From positions 9,279-52,556 of the forward strand of contig PLPK01000016.1 of assembly GCA_003159795.1 (NCBI GenBank): DNA of 43,278 nt, given 5' to 3'. Position numbers and translations under genes: made by a program. Under the pieces are notes generated by a model that was not told where the DNA came from, did not search any database, and saw only the letters and a program-made list of their open reading frames with translations. Of the stretch, positions 25,851 through 34,525 are shown one piece after another. Positions within the stretch are counted from its first letter, which is position 1. Each line of letters begins with the position of its first letter. The stretch comes from Acidimicrobiaceae bacterium. Its GTDB lineage: Bacteria > Actinomycetota > Acidimicrobiia > Acidimicrobiales > Bog-793.

Positions 25851-27200
25851 GTGCTGCTGCGGTTCGGCACGGACGGCATTCGGGGCGTCGCCAACGTCGA
25901 GCTGACCCCGGAGGTCGCGCTCGTGATCGGGCGGGCCGCCGCCCGCCGGCTCGGCGGCGCCGGCTTCCTCGTCGGTGCGGACACCCGCCTGTCCAGCCCA
26001 ATGCTGAAGGCCGCCTTGGCGGCGGGACTCGCCGCCGAGGGGCAGCGTGTCGTCGACGTCGGCGTCGTGCCGACGCCGGGCCTCGCCTGGCTCGCGGCCG
26101 GGCGCGGCCTGCCTGGAGCCATGGTCTCGGCGTCGCACAACCCCTTCACCGACAACGGCATCAAGCTGCTGTCGGCGTCGGGGACGAAGCTCCCCGACGC
26201 GACCGAGGCGGCGATCGAGGACGAGATCGAACGTCTCGCCGCCCGGCCGGCGGCGGGGGCGGCTGCCAGCCCGGGACCGTCACCCGGGTGGATCGTCGAC
26301 GGCCACGACGGCGTCGAGAAGTACGCGGAGCACCTCGTCGGTGCCGTCACGATGCCGGCGGATCACCGGCTGCGCGTCGTGTGCGACTGCGGGAACGGGG
26401 CGGCGTCGCCCATCGCGCGCACCGTCTTGGCCCGTCTCGGGGTCGTCGCCGAGATCGTCAACGACTCTCCCGACGGGTTGAACATCAACCGGGGCTGTGG
26501 GGCCACGAGCCCGGCCTTCGTCGCCGGCGAGGTCGTGGCCCGACACGCCGACCTCGGCATCGCCTTCGACGGTGACGCCGATCGGATGATCGCCGTCGAC
26601 CACGCCGGCGGGGTCGTCGACGGCGACGCGCTGCTCGCACTGTTCGCCTTCGACCTGAAAGCGCGGGGGGAGCTCGCGGAGGACGCCATCGTCGTCACGG
26701 TGATGAGCAATCTCGGGTTGCGGCGCGCGCTGGCCGCCTCGGGCATCGGGCTCGTCGAGACCCCGGTGGGCGACCGCTTCGTCGCCGACGCCCTCGAGCG
26801 CCACGGCCTCGTGCTCGGCGGCGAGCAGTCGGGCCACATCGTGTTCCGGCGCGACGCGACGACCGGCGACGGGATCCTCACCGGGCTGAAGCTCATCGAG
26901 CTCGTCGCCCGGCGCGCAACCCCGCTCGCCGAGCTCGCCGGCGCGGCGATGACCCGGGTCCCCCAGGAGCTGCGCAACGTCGCCGTCGCGGCTCCGGATT
27001 CGCTCGAGGACGCCGAGGCGGTCTGGCGCGAGGTCGCCGCCGTCCAGCGCGATCTCGGCGACGCCGGGCGCGTGCTGGTCCGCTCCAGCGGGACGGAGTC
27101 GGCGGTGCGGGTGATGGTCGAGGCGGACAGCCCGGGGGCCGTCGAGGTGGCGCTGCGCCGAATCGTCGCCGTCGTGCAGCGCGAACTCGGTTCCGCCTGA
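25851..27200 (+). CDS. glmM: Phosphoglucosamine mutase
   Basis: GlmM turns glucosamine-6-phosphate into glucosamine-1-phosphate on the way to UDP-GlcNAc for peptidoglycan. The phosphorylated serine is S95 in VSASHNPFTDNGIK; the metal site DGDADR is at 240-245; the sugar-binding GEQSGH and the phosphate-binding VRSSGTE are in the second half. The 449 residues fit the family. The GTG at 25851 lies 16 bases after rpsI, preceded by CTCCTG and without a strong ribosome binding site. The neighbour glmS supplies its substrate. Confidence 0.96.
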   Translation: MLLRFGTDGIRGVANVELTPEVALVIGRAAARRLGGAGFLVGADTRLSSPMLKAALAAGLAAEGQRVVDVGVVPTPGLAWLAAGRGLPGAMVSASHNPFTDNGIKLLSASGTKLPDATEAAIEDEIERLAARPAAGAAASPGPSPGWIVDGHDGVEKYAEHLVGAVTMPADHRLRVVCDCGNGAASPIARTVLARLGVVAEIVNDSPDGLNINRGCGATSPAFVAGEVVARHADLGIAFDGDADRMIAVDHAGGVVDGDALLALFAFDLKARGELAEDAIVVTVMSNLGLRRALAASGIGLVETPVGDRFVADALERHGLVLGGEQSGHIVFRRDATTGDGILTGLKLIELVARRATPLAELAGAAMTRVPQELRNVAVAAPDSLEDAEAVWREVAAVQRDLGDAGRVLVRSSGTESAVRVMVEADSPGAVEVALRRIVAVVQRELGSA

Positions 27201-27257
27201 GCCCAGCGTGATGGTGGAGCACGGGGCCCGCGTCCCCCGGCGCGTCCGGTGAACCCG

Positions 27258-27263
27258 TAGCCT
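27258..27263 (+). promoter_or_regulatory. -10 box for a leaderless glmS transcript
   Basis: TAGCCT lies six bases before the ATG of glmS, so transcription should begin at or very near that ATG. No good -35 box is seen. There is no Shine-Dalgarno in the gap, which fits leaderless translation. Confidence 0.45.
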
Positions 27264-27269
27264 GGGGCC

Positions 27270-29117
27270 ATGTGCGGCATCTTCGGGATCACCGGGACCA
27301 CTGAACCGCTCGGCGCCATCCTCGCCGGGCTCGAGTCGTTGGAGTACCGCGGCTACGACTCGGCCGGTGTCGCCTTCTTCGACGCCGGGTCCGGCGAACT
27401 GCGCGTCGTGCGAGTTGCCGAGCTGACCCACTCGGTGGAAAAGCTGCGCTCGATGGTCGCCGACGCGCCCGCCATCACCGGTGCGGTGATCGGGCACACG
27501 CGCTGGGCGACGCACGGGGCGCCGACGGAGCGCAACGCCCACCCGCACGTCGACTGCACGGGGAACGTCGCGATCGTGCACAACGGGATCATCGAGAACC
27601 ACCGCGAGCTCGCCGAGGCCCTCCTGGCGAACGGCCACGTCCTCGCTTCCGACACGGACACCGAGGTGATCGCGCACCTCGTCGAGGCGGAGCTCGCCGG
27701 TGGGCAGGGGCTGCGGGAGGCGGTGCGGCGCTCGATGGCGATCCTGCGGGGCGACTTCGCCCTCGCCATCGTGGCGCTCGTCGAGCCGGACGCGATCGTC
27801 GTCGCCAGACGGACGTCGCCGATCGTCATCGGCCGCACCGAAAATAGCGGGCTCGTCGCCTCGGACATCGCGGCCCTCGTCGGCGCGACGCGCGAGCTGT
27901 ACCTGCTCGGCGACGACGAGATCGCCGAGATCCGCCCGGGATCCGTCGAGGCCTGCGACCTCGCGGGGAACCCCGTCGAGCTGCGGCGCCTCGAGGTGAC
28001 CTGGAGCGTCGCCGACGCGAAGAAGGACGGCTACGACGACTTCATGTCGAAAGAGATCCACGAGCAGCCGCACGCCATCGCCCAGACGCTTCTGGGGCGG
28101 ATCACGGGCGACGGCGAGACCGAGATCGAGGAGCTGACGATCCCGCCGGCCAAGCTCGCCTCATACCGCCGCGTGCTCTTCCTCGGCTGCGGGTCGAGCT
28201 ACCACGCTGCCCTCGTCGGGCGGCAGTCGGTCGAGACCTGGGGGAAGATCCACGCCGACGCCGACATCTCGAGCGAGTTCCGCTACCGGCTCTCGGTCGT
28301 CGGTCCCGAGACGCTCGTCGTGGCGGTGAGCCAGTCCGGTGAGACGGTCGACTCGCTCCACGCGATCCGGGAGGCGCGCCGCCGCGGCGCCGGGGTCATC
28401 ACCGTTTCGAACGTCGTCGACTCGGTCATGGCCCGCGAGTCCGACGGGGTCTGCTACACCCACGCCGGGCCCGAGATCGGCGTGGCCTCGACCAAGTGCC
28501 ACACGGCGCAGCTCGCCCTGCTCCAGGTGCTCGCCCTCCACATCGCGCGGGCCCGGGGGACGATCGACGAAGCCGAGGCACGCGTCGTGGCCGACGGGCT
28601 GGAATCGGCAGCCGCCCTCGTCGGCCAGGCGGTGGCGCGGGCGGCGACGTACATGGACGTGGCCCGGCGGTTCGCGACGGTCGACGACGTCTACTTCCTC
28701 GGCCGGCGCTCCGGGCTGCCGATCGCGATGGAGGGCGCGCTGAAGTTGAAAGAGCTCGCCTACGTGCGCGCCGAGGCGTACCCGGCCGGCGAGATGAAGC
28801 ACGGCCCGATCTCGCTCATCAAGCCGGGTGTCGTGGTCCTCGTCGTGGCGACGCGCACGGGGCTCTGGGAGAAGGTGATGGCGAACGTCGAGGAGATGCG
28901 CGCCAGGGGCGCGACGATCGTCGCCATCGCCGACGACGGTGATGACGAGACGGCGGGGCTCGTCGACGCGGTGCTGGCGATCCCGTCCACCCTCGAGCTC
29001 CTCACGCCGATCGTCGCCGCCGTGCCGAACCAGTGCTTCGCCTACGCCATCGCCCGGGCCCGGGGCAACGATGTCGACCGGCCCCGCAACCTCGCCAAGG
29101 TCGTGACCGTCGAATGA
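27270..29117 (+). CDS. glmS: Glutamine-fructose-6-phosphate aminotransferase
   Basis: GlmS makes glucosamine-6-phosphate from fructose-6-phosphate and glutamine, the first step to UDP-GlcNAc. The N-terminal nucleophile is Cys2 (MCGIFGITG), with the glutaminase motif HTRWATHG. Two SIS domains follow, with SQSGETVDS and the region GPEIGVASTKCHT, and the C-terminus NLAKVVTVE ends as usual. The length of 615 is normal. No glmS ribozyme fits in the 69-base gap upstream. The next gene, acpS, follows 46 bases later. Confidence 0.97.
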   Translation: MCGIFGITGTTEPLGAILAGLESLEYRGYDSAGVAFFDAGSGELRVVRVAELTHSVEKLRSMVADAPAITGAVIGHTRWATHGAPTERNAHPHVDCTGNVAIVHNGIIENHRELAEALLANGHVLASDTDTEVIAHLVEAELAGGQGLREAVRRSMAILRGDFALAIVALVEPDAIVVARRTSPIVIGRTENSGLVASDIAALVGATRELYLLGDDEIAEIRPGSVEACDLAGNPVELRRLEVTWSVADAKKDGYDDFMSKEIHEQPHAIAQTLLGRITGDGETEIEELTIPPAKLASYRRVLFLGCGSSYHAALVGRQSVETWGKIHADADISSEFRYRLSVVGPETLVVAVSQSGETVDSLHAIREARRRGAGVITVSNVVDSVMARESDGVCYTHAGPEIGVASTKCHTAQLALLQVLALHIARARGTIDEAEARVVADGLESAAALVGQAVARAATYMDVARRFATVDDVYFLGRRSGLPIAMEGALKLKELAYVRAEAYPAGEMKHGPISLIKPGVVVLVVATRTGLWEKVMANVEEMRARGATIVAIADDGDDETAGLVDAVLAIPSTLELLTPIVAAVPNQCFAYAIARARGNDVDRPRNLAKVVTVE

Positions 29118-29163
29118 CAAAGGCCGCTTGCCACCCGGCCGCCGCGGCCCGGGGGCCCGTCCC

Positions 29164-29529
29164 GTGATCGGCATCGGGCTCGACACCGTCGACGTCGGGC
29201 GCTTCCGCCGTGCGCTCGACCGCCACCCCCGCCTCGCCGAGCGGGTGTTCACGCCCCGCGAACGGGCCGACATGGCCGACCGCGCCGACCCCGGCCCGGG
29301 GTTCGCGGTGAGATTCGCCGCCAAAGAGGCGGCGATGAAGGCGATGGGCGTCGGCCTCGGCGCTGTCCGCCTGGCCGAGATCGGCGTCGTGCGGGCGCCG
29401 TCGGGCGTGCCTTTCCTCGAGACAACCGGGCGCGCCGCGGCCCGGGCCGCCGCGCTCGGGGTCGCGGTCTTCCGGGTCTCGCTGACCCACACCGACACCC
29501 AGGCCGGAGCCGTCGTTGTCGCCGAGTAG
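29164..29529 (+). CDS. acpS: Holo-[acyl-carrier-protein] synthase
   Basis: AcpS moves phosphopantetheine from CoA to acyl carrier protein. The GTG at 29164 gives 121 residues starting MIGIGLDTVDVGRF, where D7 is a magnesium ligand, and the second ligand E55 is in RFAAKEAAMKAMG. The C-terminal SLTHTDTQAGAVVV replaces the usual SxSHxxxxA pattern. The frame extends 12 residues upstream to 29128, but those do not fit the family. glmS-acpS-nnr-alr is a known actinobacterial order. Confidence 0.95.
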   Translation: MIGIGLDTVDVGRFRRALDRHPRLAERVFTPRERADMADRADPGPGFAVRFAAKEAAMKAMGVGLGAVRLAEIGVVRAPSGVPFLETTGRAAARAAALGVAVFRVSLTHTDTQAGAVVVAE

Positions 29530-29568
29530 GGCGGAGCCCGGGTGGGCCCGCGCCGGCGGGGGCGTGCG

Positions 29569-30951
29569 GTGAAGCCGGTCCTCACGTCGGCGGAGATGGC
29601 CGCCGTCGACGAGGAGGCACGGGGGCGGGTTGGCCTCGAGATGCTCGTCGCCCGGGCGGGCTTCGCCGTCTGCCGCACGGCGGTCGCCTGCATGGGCGGC
29701 ACCTACGGGCGCCGGGTCGTCGTCGTCGCTGGCAGGGGGCACAACGGGGACGACGGGCGGGTCGCCGCGGCGCTGCTCGCCCGCCGGGGTGCGGCCGTGA
29801 CGGTCTACGACGCGGCCGGGGCCCCCGGCGAACTGCCCGCCTGTGACCTCGTCATCGACGCCGCCTTCGGGACGCGCTTTCACGGCGAGTACACGGCGCC
29901 ACGCCCGCCCGACGACGCGACCGTCCTCGCGGTCGACGTGCCCTCCGGGCTGGTCGCCGACACCGGCCGGGCGACGCCGGGCGCAGTGCGGGCCGACCTG
30001 ACCGTGACGTTCGGCGCCCTGAAGCCCGGCCTCCTGCTCGGGAGGGGACCCGAGCTCGCCGGGGCGGTGCTCGTGGAATCGATCGGGCTCGAGGTTGGCA
30101 CGCCGGCGCAGCACCTCGTCGAGGACGCGGATCTGGCGTGGCTACCGGCGCGCGATCCCCGCGGCAACAAATGGGACACCGCGGTCTACGTCGTCGCCGG
30201 CTCGCCCGGCATGTTCGGCGCCGCCGGCCTGGCGGCCAGCGGCGCCATCCGGGCGGGGGCAGGGATGGTCCGGCTCGGCTCACCGGGCGTCGCACCCGGG
30301 ACGATCCCGGTCGTCGAGGCCGTCTGCCGCCCTATCCCGGAGAGCGACTGGGCCGCTCCGGTCCTCGCCGAGCTCGTCCGCTGCCGGGCGCTCGTCGTCG
30401 GGCCGGGGCTCGGGCGGGCCGAGGCGGCGATCCGGGGGGTCCTCGAGCTCGTGGCTGCAGCCGAAGTCCCCGTCGTCATCGACGCCGACGGGCTCTTCGC
30501 GCTCGGCGCGGCGCGGGACGCCGCGGCACTCCTGAAGCGCCGGAGCCGGCCGACCATCGTCACGCCCCACGACGGCGAGTACGCGCGGCTCGCCGGCGCG
30601 CCGCCGGGCGACGACCGCCTGACAGCGGCTCGCCGGCTTGCCGAGGAGCTCGGCGCCTTCGTGCTGCTGAAGGGGCCCGCGACGGTCGTCGCCGCGCCGG
30701 GCGGCGAGGCGCTGATCGTGGCGGCGGGTTCGTCGCGCCTCTCGACCGCAGGGACAGGGGATGTGCTCTCGGGCGTGATCGGCGCGCTCGTTGCCCGGGG
30801 CCTCGAGCCGCTGCGCGCGGCCGGCCTCGCGGCGCACGTCCACGGTCGGGCCGCGGCGATGGGCCTTTCCGAGGGGCTCGAGGCCGGCGACCTCCCCCTG
30901 CTCGTCGCGGCGGTGCTCTCCGCCGGTGCCGGGACGGGGGCGACGCCGTGA
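29569..30951 (+). CDS. nnr: Bifunctional NAD(P)H-hydrate epimerase / dehydratase
   Basis: This enzyme repairs damaged NAD(P)HX. The epimerase half has the nucleotide motif GRGHNGDDGR (55-64) and DVPSGL. The dehydratase half has SPGMFGAAGLAASGAIRAGA, VVGPGLGR, VIDADGL, LLKGPATVV and STAGTGDVLSG (about 391-401), all standard. The GTG at 29569 gives MKPVLTSAEMAAVDEEA, the usual start; GTG 29542 would add nine residues and has a GGAG upstream. 460 residues. It overlaps alr by four bases (GTGA). Confidence 0.92.
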   Translation: MKPVLTSAEMAAVDEEARGRVGLEMLVARAGFAVCRTAVACMGGTYGRRVVVVAGRGHNGDDGRVAAALLARRGAAVTVYDAAGAPGELPACDLVIDAAFGTRFHGEYTAPRPPDDATVLAVDVPSGLVADTGRATPGAVRADLTVTFGALKPGLLLGRGPELAGAVLVESIGLEVGTPAQHLVEDADLAWLPARDPRGNKWDTAVYVVAGSPGMFGAAGLAASGAIRAGAGMVRLGSPGVAPGTIPVVEAVCRPIPESDWAAPVLAELVRCRALVVGPGLGRAEAAIRGVLELVAAAEVPVVIDADGLFALGAARDAAALLKRRSRPTIVTPHDGEYARLAGAPPGDDRLTAARRLAEELGAFVLLKGPATVVAAPGGEALIVAAGSSRLSTAGTGDVLSGVIGALVARGLEPLRAAGLAAHVHGRAAAMGLSEGLEAGDLPLLVAAVLSAGAGTGATP

Positions 30952-32093
30952 CGGCCTTCTACCGCCCGTCGTGGGCCGAGATCGACACTTCCGCCGTGGC
31001 GGCCAACGTGGGCCTACTCCGGCACCTCGTCGCGCCGTCGCGCCTGTGCGCCGTCGTGAAGGCCGACGGGTACGGCCACGGGGCCGTCGCGGTCGCCCGG
31101 GCTGCCCTGGAGGGCGGTGCCTCGATGCTTGCCGTCGGCCTCGTCGAGGAGGCGGTCACGCTGCGCGAGGCCGGGATCGAAGCGCCGGTGCTGATGCTCA
31201 CCGAGGCGCCGCCCGACGGGATCGAGGCGCTGTGCGAGATCGGCGCGACGCCGACGGTCTACAGCGAGCAGGGCATCGCCGGCGTCGCCCGGGCCGCGGC
31301 GCGCCTTGGCCGTCCCGTCGCCGTCCACCTCAAGGTCGACACCGGCATGCACCGCGTGGGTGCCGACTGCGGCGACGTGGCGTCGCTCGCGTCGCTCGTC
31401 GCCGGTGTGGGGCCCCTCAGCCTCGGGGGGCTGTGGACGCACTTCGCGGTGGCCGACGAGCCCGCCGACGCCTTCACCGCCCTGCAGATCGACCGGTTCG
31501 AAGCGGCGGCGCGGGCCGCGCTGGCCGTCGGCACGCGACCGGAAATGCTGCACGCCGCCAACTCGGCCGGGGCGATCGCCCACCCGCGTAGCCGGTACGA
31601 CCTCGTCCGCTGCGGCATCGCCTGCTACGGGCACGCGCCCTCGGCCGCGGTCGCCGAGACGCTCGCCGGCCTCGTCGGGCCGGGGGAGGGCCTGCGGCCG
31701 GCGCTCGCGCTGAAGGCCCGGGTCCACGCCGTCCGCCGGCTCGCCGCGGGGGAGCGGACAAGCTACGGGAGGAACTACGAGCTTGCCGAGGACTCCTTCC
31801 TCGCCAACGTGCCGCTCGGCTACGCCGACGGGCTGCGGCGCCAGCTCGGCGCGACGGCGGCCGAGGTCCTCATCAACGGCCGCCGCCGCCGGATCGCCGG
31901 CACGGTGACGATGGACCAGCTCATCGTCGACTGCGGGACCGCGGCGGACGTGCAACCCGGCGACGAGGTCGTGCTCATCGGCCGCCAGGGGGGCGAGGAG
32001 GTCACCGCCGAGGAGTGGGCCGAGCGGCTCGGCACGATCGTCTACGAGGTCCTCTGCGGGATCGGCTCCCGCGTGCCGCGCTGCGCGGTCTAG
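30948..32093 (+). CDS. alr: Alanine racemase
   Basis: Alr makes D-alanine for peptidoglycan using pyridoxal phosphate. K38 in AVVKADGYGHG is the Schiff-base lysine; the catalytic tyrosine is in RTSYGRNYE; LGYADGLRR and the end GTIVYEVLCGIGSRVPR are family motifs. 381 residues. The GTG overlaps the nnr stop; the frame is open far upstream but only through nnr. It is followed by a uracil-DNA glycosylase and the t6A genes, close to the order in mycobacteria. Confidence 0.96.
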   Translation: MTAFYRPSWAEIDTSAVAANVGLLRHLVAPSRLCAVVKADGYGHGAVAVARAALEGGASMLAVGLVEEAVTLREAGIEAPVLMLTEAPPDGIEALCEIGATPTVYSEQGIAGVARAAARLGRPVAVHLKVDTGMHRVGADCGDVASLASLVAGVGPLSLGGLWTHFAVADEPADAFTALQIDRFEAAARAALAVGTRPEMLHAANSAGAIAHPRSRYDLVRCGIACYGHAPSAAVAETLAGLVGPGEGLRPALALKARVHAVRRLAAGERTSYGRNYELAEDSFLANVPLGYADGLRRQLGATAAEVLINGRRRRIAGTVTMDQLIVDCGTAADVQPGDEVVLIGRQGGEEVTAEEWAERLGTIVYEVLCGIGSRVPRCAV

Positions 32094-32114
32094 CTGCGCC
32101 GTGACGACTGTGCC

Positions 32115-32705
32115 GTGACGACCGCGCCGGACAGAGCCGAGCTCGCGCTCGCCGAGCTCGGCCGGGAAGCGCAGGCCTGCGTCGCCTGCCCTCTGGCGAG
32201 CTCGCGCACGAACGTCGTGTTCTCGGCGGGCGGGTCGGGGGCGCGTCTCATGTTCGTCGGCGAGGGGCCGGGCCGGGACGAGGACCTCGCCGGGGAGCCG
32301 TTCGTCGGGCGGTCCGGGCATCTGCTCGACCGGCTGATCGAGGAGGAGATCGGGCTGGCGCGCCGTGACTGCTACATCGCCAACGTTGTGAAATGCCGCC
32401 CGCCGAACAACCGAGACCCCGTCCCGGAGGAGGTCGCGGCGTGCCGCCACTTCCTCGAAGGACAGGTCTCGCTCGTCGCGCCGGCCGTAGTTGTCACCCT
32501 CGGTAACTTCGCGGCCCGGGCCCTCCTCGGCACGACCGAGGGCGTGACGCGCCTGCGGGGCAGCATCCACCCGTTCGCGACCGGTGTGCTCGTCCCCACG
32601 TTCCACCCGGCGGCCGCGCTGCGGGGCGGGGGCCTCGTCCTCGCCCAGATGCGGGCGGACTTCGTGCGGGCCAAGCGCTCGCTCGGCGAGGCGGGCGTCC
32701 GGTGA
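32115..32705 (+). CDS. Uracil-DNA glycosylase, family 4 (iron-sulfur)
   Basis: It removes uracil from DNA and is related to the heat-stable Udg of thermophiles. Four cysteines likely bind a [4Fe-4S] cluster: C22 and C25 (CVAC), C94 (VVKCRPP) and C110 (AACRHF). The catalytic motif GEGPGRDEDLAGEPFVGRSG starts at residue 49 and the HPAA motif comes near the end. 196 residues. The start GTG 32115 follows alr by 21 bases, and the stop overlaps tsaE (GTGA). It is not normally part of the tsa cluster in mycobacteria. Confidence 0.93.
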   Translation: MTTAPDRAELALAELGREAQACVACPLASSRTNVVFSAGGSGARLMFVGEGPGRDEDLAGEPFVGRSGHLLDRLIEEEIGLARRDCYIANVVKCRPPNNRDPVPEEVAACRHFLEGQVSLVAPAVVVTLGNFAARALLGTTEGVTRLRGSIHPFATGVLVPTFHPAAALRGGGLVLAQMRADFVRAKRSLGEAGVR

Positions 32706-33259
32706 TTCCCCCGGAGTGGTCGGTCTGCGTCGTCGCGCGGTCAGCGGCGCAGACCCAGGCGGTCGGGGCGGCGATCGCCGCCGTCGTCGCCCCGGGCGAT
32801 GTCGTGCTGTTGTCGGGCGAGCTCGGTGCCGGCAAGACGGTCCTGACCAAGGGCCTCGTCGCTGCGCTCGGCGGTGGCGAGGCGACGACGAGCCCGACCT
32901 TCACGCTCTGCCACGTCTACCCGACGACCCCGCCCATCGCCCACGTCGACTGCTACCGGGTCGCGCCCACGGACGACCTCGCCGATCTCGCCCTCGACGA
33001 ACTCCTCGAGGACGGCGCCGTCGTCGTTGTCGAGTGGGGCGAGCGCGTCCGGGGACTGTTCGGCGCGGAGGCGCTCGAGTGCGTGCTCTCGGCACCCGCG
33101 CTCGGCGCGGACGGAAACGGCCTCGACGAGGACGAGCGCCTCGTCGTTCTGCGCGGAGCCGGCGCGGCGTGGTCCGCCCGCCGCGGCGATCTGTACGCCG
33201 CCCTGGCCGCCAGTGGCCTCGTACCCGCCGACGCCGGGGAGGGCGGGGCCGCGCCGTGA
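32702..33259 (+). CDS. tsaE: tRNA t6A synthesis ATPase TsaE
   Basis: TsaE works with TsaB and TsaD to put threonylcarbamoyl on A37 of ANN-decoding tRNAs. The Walker A motif GELGAGKT is at residues 39-46; SPTF and HVDCYR follow as in the family. 185 residues, with a C-terminal extension rich in acidic residues. The GTG overlaps the udg stop, and its end overlaps tsaB, both as GTGA. Confidence 0.95.
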   Translation: MIPPEWSVCVVARSAAQTQAVGAAIAAVVAPGDVVLLSGELGAGKTVLTKGLVAALGGGEATTSPTFTLCHVYPTTPPIAHVDCYRVAPTDDLADLALDELLEDGAVVVVEWGERVRGLFGAEALECVLSAPALGADGNGLDEDERLVVLRGAGAAWSARRGDLYAALAASGLVPADAGEGGAAP

Positions 33260-33960
33260 TCGTCCTCGCGCTCGAGACCGCGACGATCGAGGTCGGCGCG
33301 GCGCTCGTCGGTCCCGACGGGGTGCTGGCCGAGTGGCACCAACCCTGCCGGCGCCGCCACGCCGAGACGCTGCACCCCGCCGTCGGGTCGGTCCTCGCCG
33401 CAGCCGGGGTGGGCCTCGGCGAGCTCGACGCCGTCGCCGTCGACGTCGGGCCGGGACTCTTCACGGGGCTGCGTGTCGGGGTCGCCGCCGCCAAGGCGTT
33501 CGGATTCGCGCTTGGCATCCCCCTCGTCGCGGTGCGGAGCACCGAGGTGCTCGCGGCCGCTGGCGCGGCCGATCCCCGGGCGGCGGGCGTCGCTGTCGTG
33601 CCGGTCGTCGACATGCGGCGCGGCGAGCTGGCGTGGGAGCTGCCGGGCTCGGCTCTCGAGATCGGCCCGGCGACACAGCTGGCCGACCGGCTGGCAGGGC
33701 TGGCCGGCCCGGTGTTCGTGGTCGGTGACGGCGCGGCCCGCCTGGCCGCCGTGGGGGGGCTGCCGGGGGTCGTCTTTGCCGGCGGCGACGAGTCGCTGGC
33801 GGCCCCATCGGTCGCCGTGCTCGGCGGGATCGGCCTCGAACGGGCCGAGCAGGGCGCGACGGTCGACGCCGTCTCGATCGAGCCGTGCTACCTGCGTGCT
33901 GCCGATGCGCGCGCGAGCTTCGAAACCCGCGACCGTGACCCGGCCGCCGGGTGCAGCTGA
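33256..33960 (+). CDS. tsaB: tRNA t6A synthesis protein TsaB
   Basis: TsaB is the ASKHA-fold partner of TsaD. The 234 residues begin MIVLALETATIEVGAAL and contain VDVGPGLFTGLRVGVAAAKAF, the family signature. The GTG start overlaps the tsaE stop. The frame is open far upstream, but only through earlier genes. It ends one base before rimI. Confidence 0.95.
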   Translation: MIVLALETATIEVGAALVGPDGVLAEWHQPCRRRHAETLHPAVGSVLAAAGVGLGELDAVAVDVGPGLFTGLRVGVAAAKAFGFALGIPLVAVRSTEVLAAAGAADPRAAGVAVVPVVDMRRGELAWELPGSALEIGPATQLADRLAGLAGPVFVVGDGAARLAAVGGLPGVVFAGGDESLAAPSVAVLGGIGLERAEQGATVDAVSIEPCYLRAADARASFETRDRDPAAGCS

Positions 33961-33961
33961 G

Positions 33962-34525
33962 ATGGCCCGCCTTTCCCGGAGGAAGCCGGGTGCGAGGCCC
34001 CTGCCGCCCCGCGACGGCGAGGCAGTGGAGATCGCGCGGATGCGCCGGGGTGACGTCGCGACGGTTATCGCGATCGAGAGGGACATCTTCCCCGAGCCGT
34101 GGTCGGCCGCGCTCTACCTCGCCGAGCTCGCGGGCCGCGCCACGCGCCGGTACCTCGTCGCCCGCGCCGGCGGCGAGGTCGTCGGGTACGCCGGGTGCAT
34201 GCTGATCGTCGGCGAGGGCCACATCACGACGCTCGGGGTCGATAGCGCCTGGCAGGGCCGCCGGATCGGCGCGCGCCTGCTCTGGCGGCTCGTCGATGAG
34301 GCCCGTGCGGCCGGGGCGACGGCGCTGACGCTCGAGGTGCGGGTCTTGAACACGACGGCGCAACGGCTGTACCAGTGGTTCGGCTTCGCGCCCGTCGGGA
34401 TCCGCAGGGGCTACTACGCCCAGACGGGGGAGGACGGCCTCATCATGTGGGTCCACGACGTCGATTCCGCCCTCTACGGCGCCCGGCTCGAGGAGATCGC
34501 CCGGGAGCTCGGCGAGGGCGGCTGA
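33962..34525 (+). CDS. rimI: Ribosomal protein S18 N-acetyltransferase RimI
   Basis: RimI is a GNAT enzyme that acetylates the N-terminus of S18. The acetyl-CoA site is in TLGVDSAWQGRRIGARLLWR, and the C-terminal signature LEVRVLNTTAQRLYQWFGF is typical. It has 187 residues because of a basic N-terminal stretch of about 25. Its place between tsaB and tsaD is the usual one in actinobacteria. The stop overlaps the tsaD ATG (TGATG). Confidence 0.93.
   Translation: MARLSRRKPGARPLPPRDGEAVEIARMRRGDVATVIAIERDIFPEPWSAALYLAELAGRATRRYLVARAGGEVVGYAGCMLIVGEGHITTLGVDSAWQGRRIGARLLWRLVDEARAAGATALTLEVRVLNTTAQRLYQWFGFAPVGIRRGYYAQTGEDGLIMWVHDVDSALYGARLEEIARELGEGG

Noticed and set aside
27201-27269. glmS ribozyme
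   Set aside because: The gap is only 69 bases with a -10 box next to the ATG, so there is no room for the RNA.
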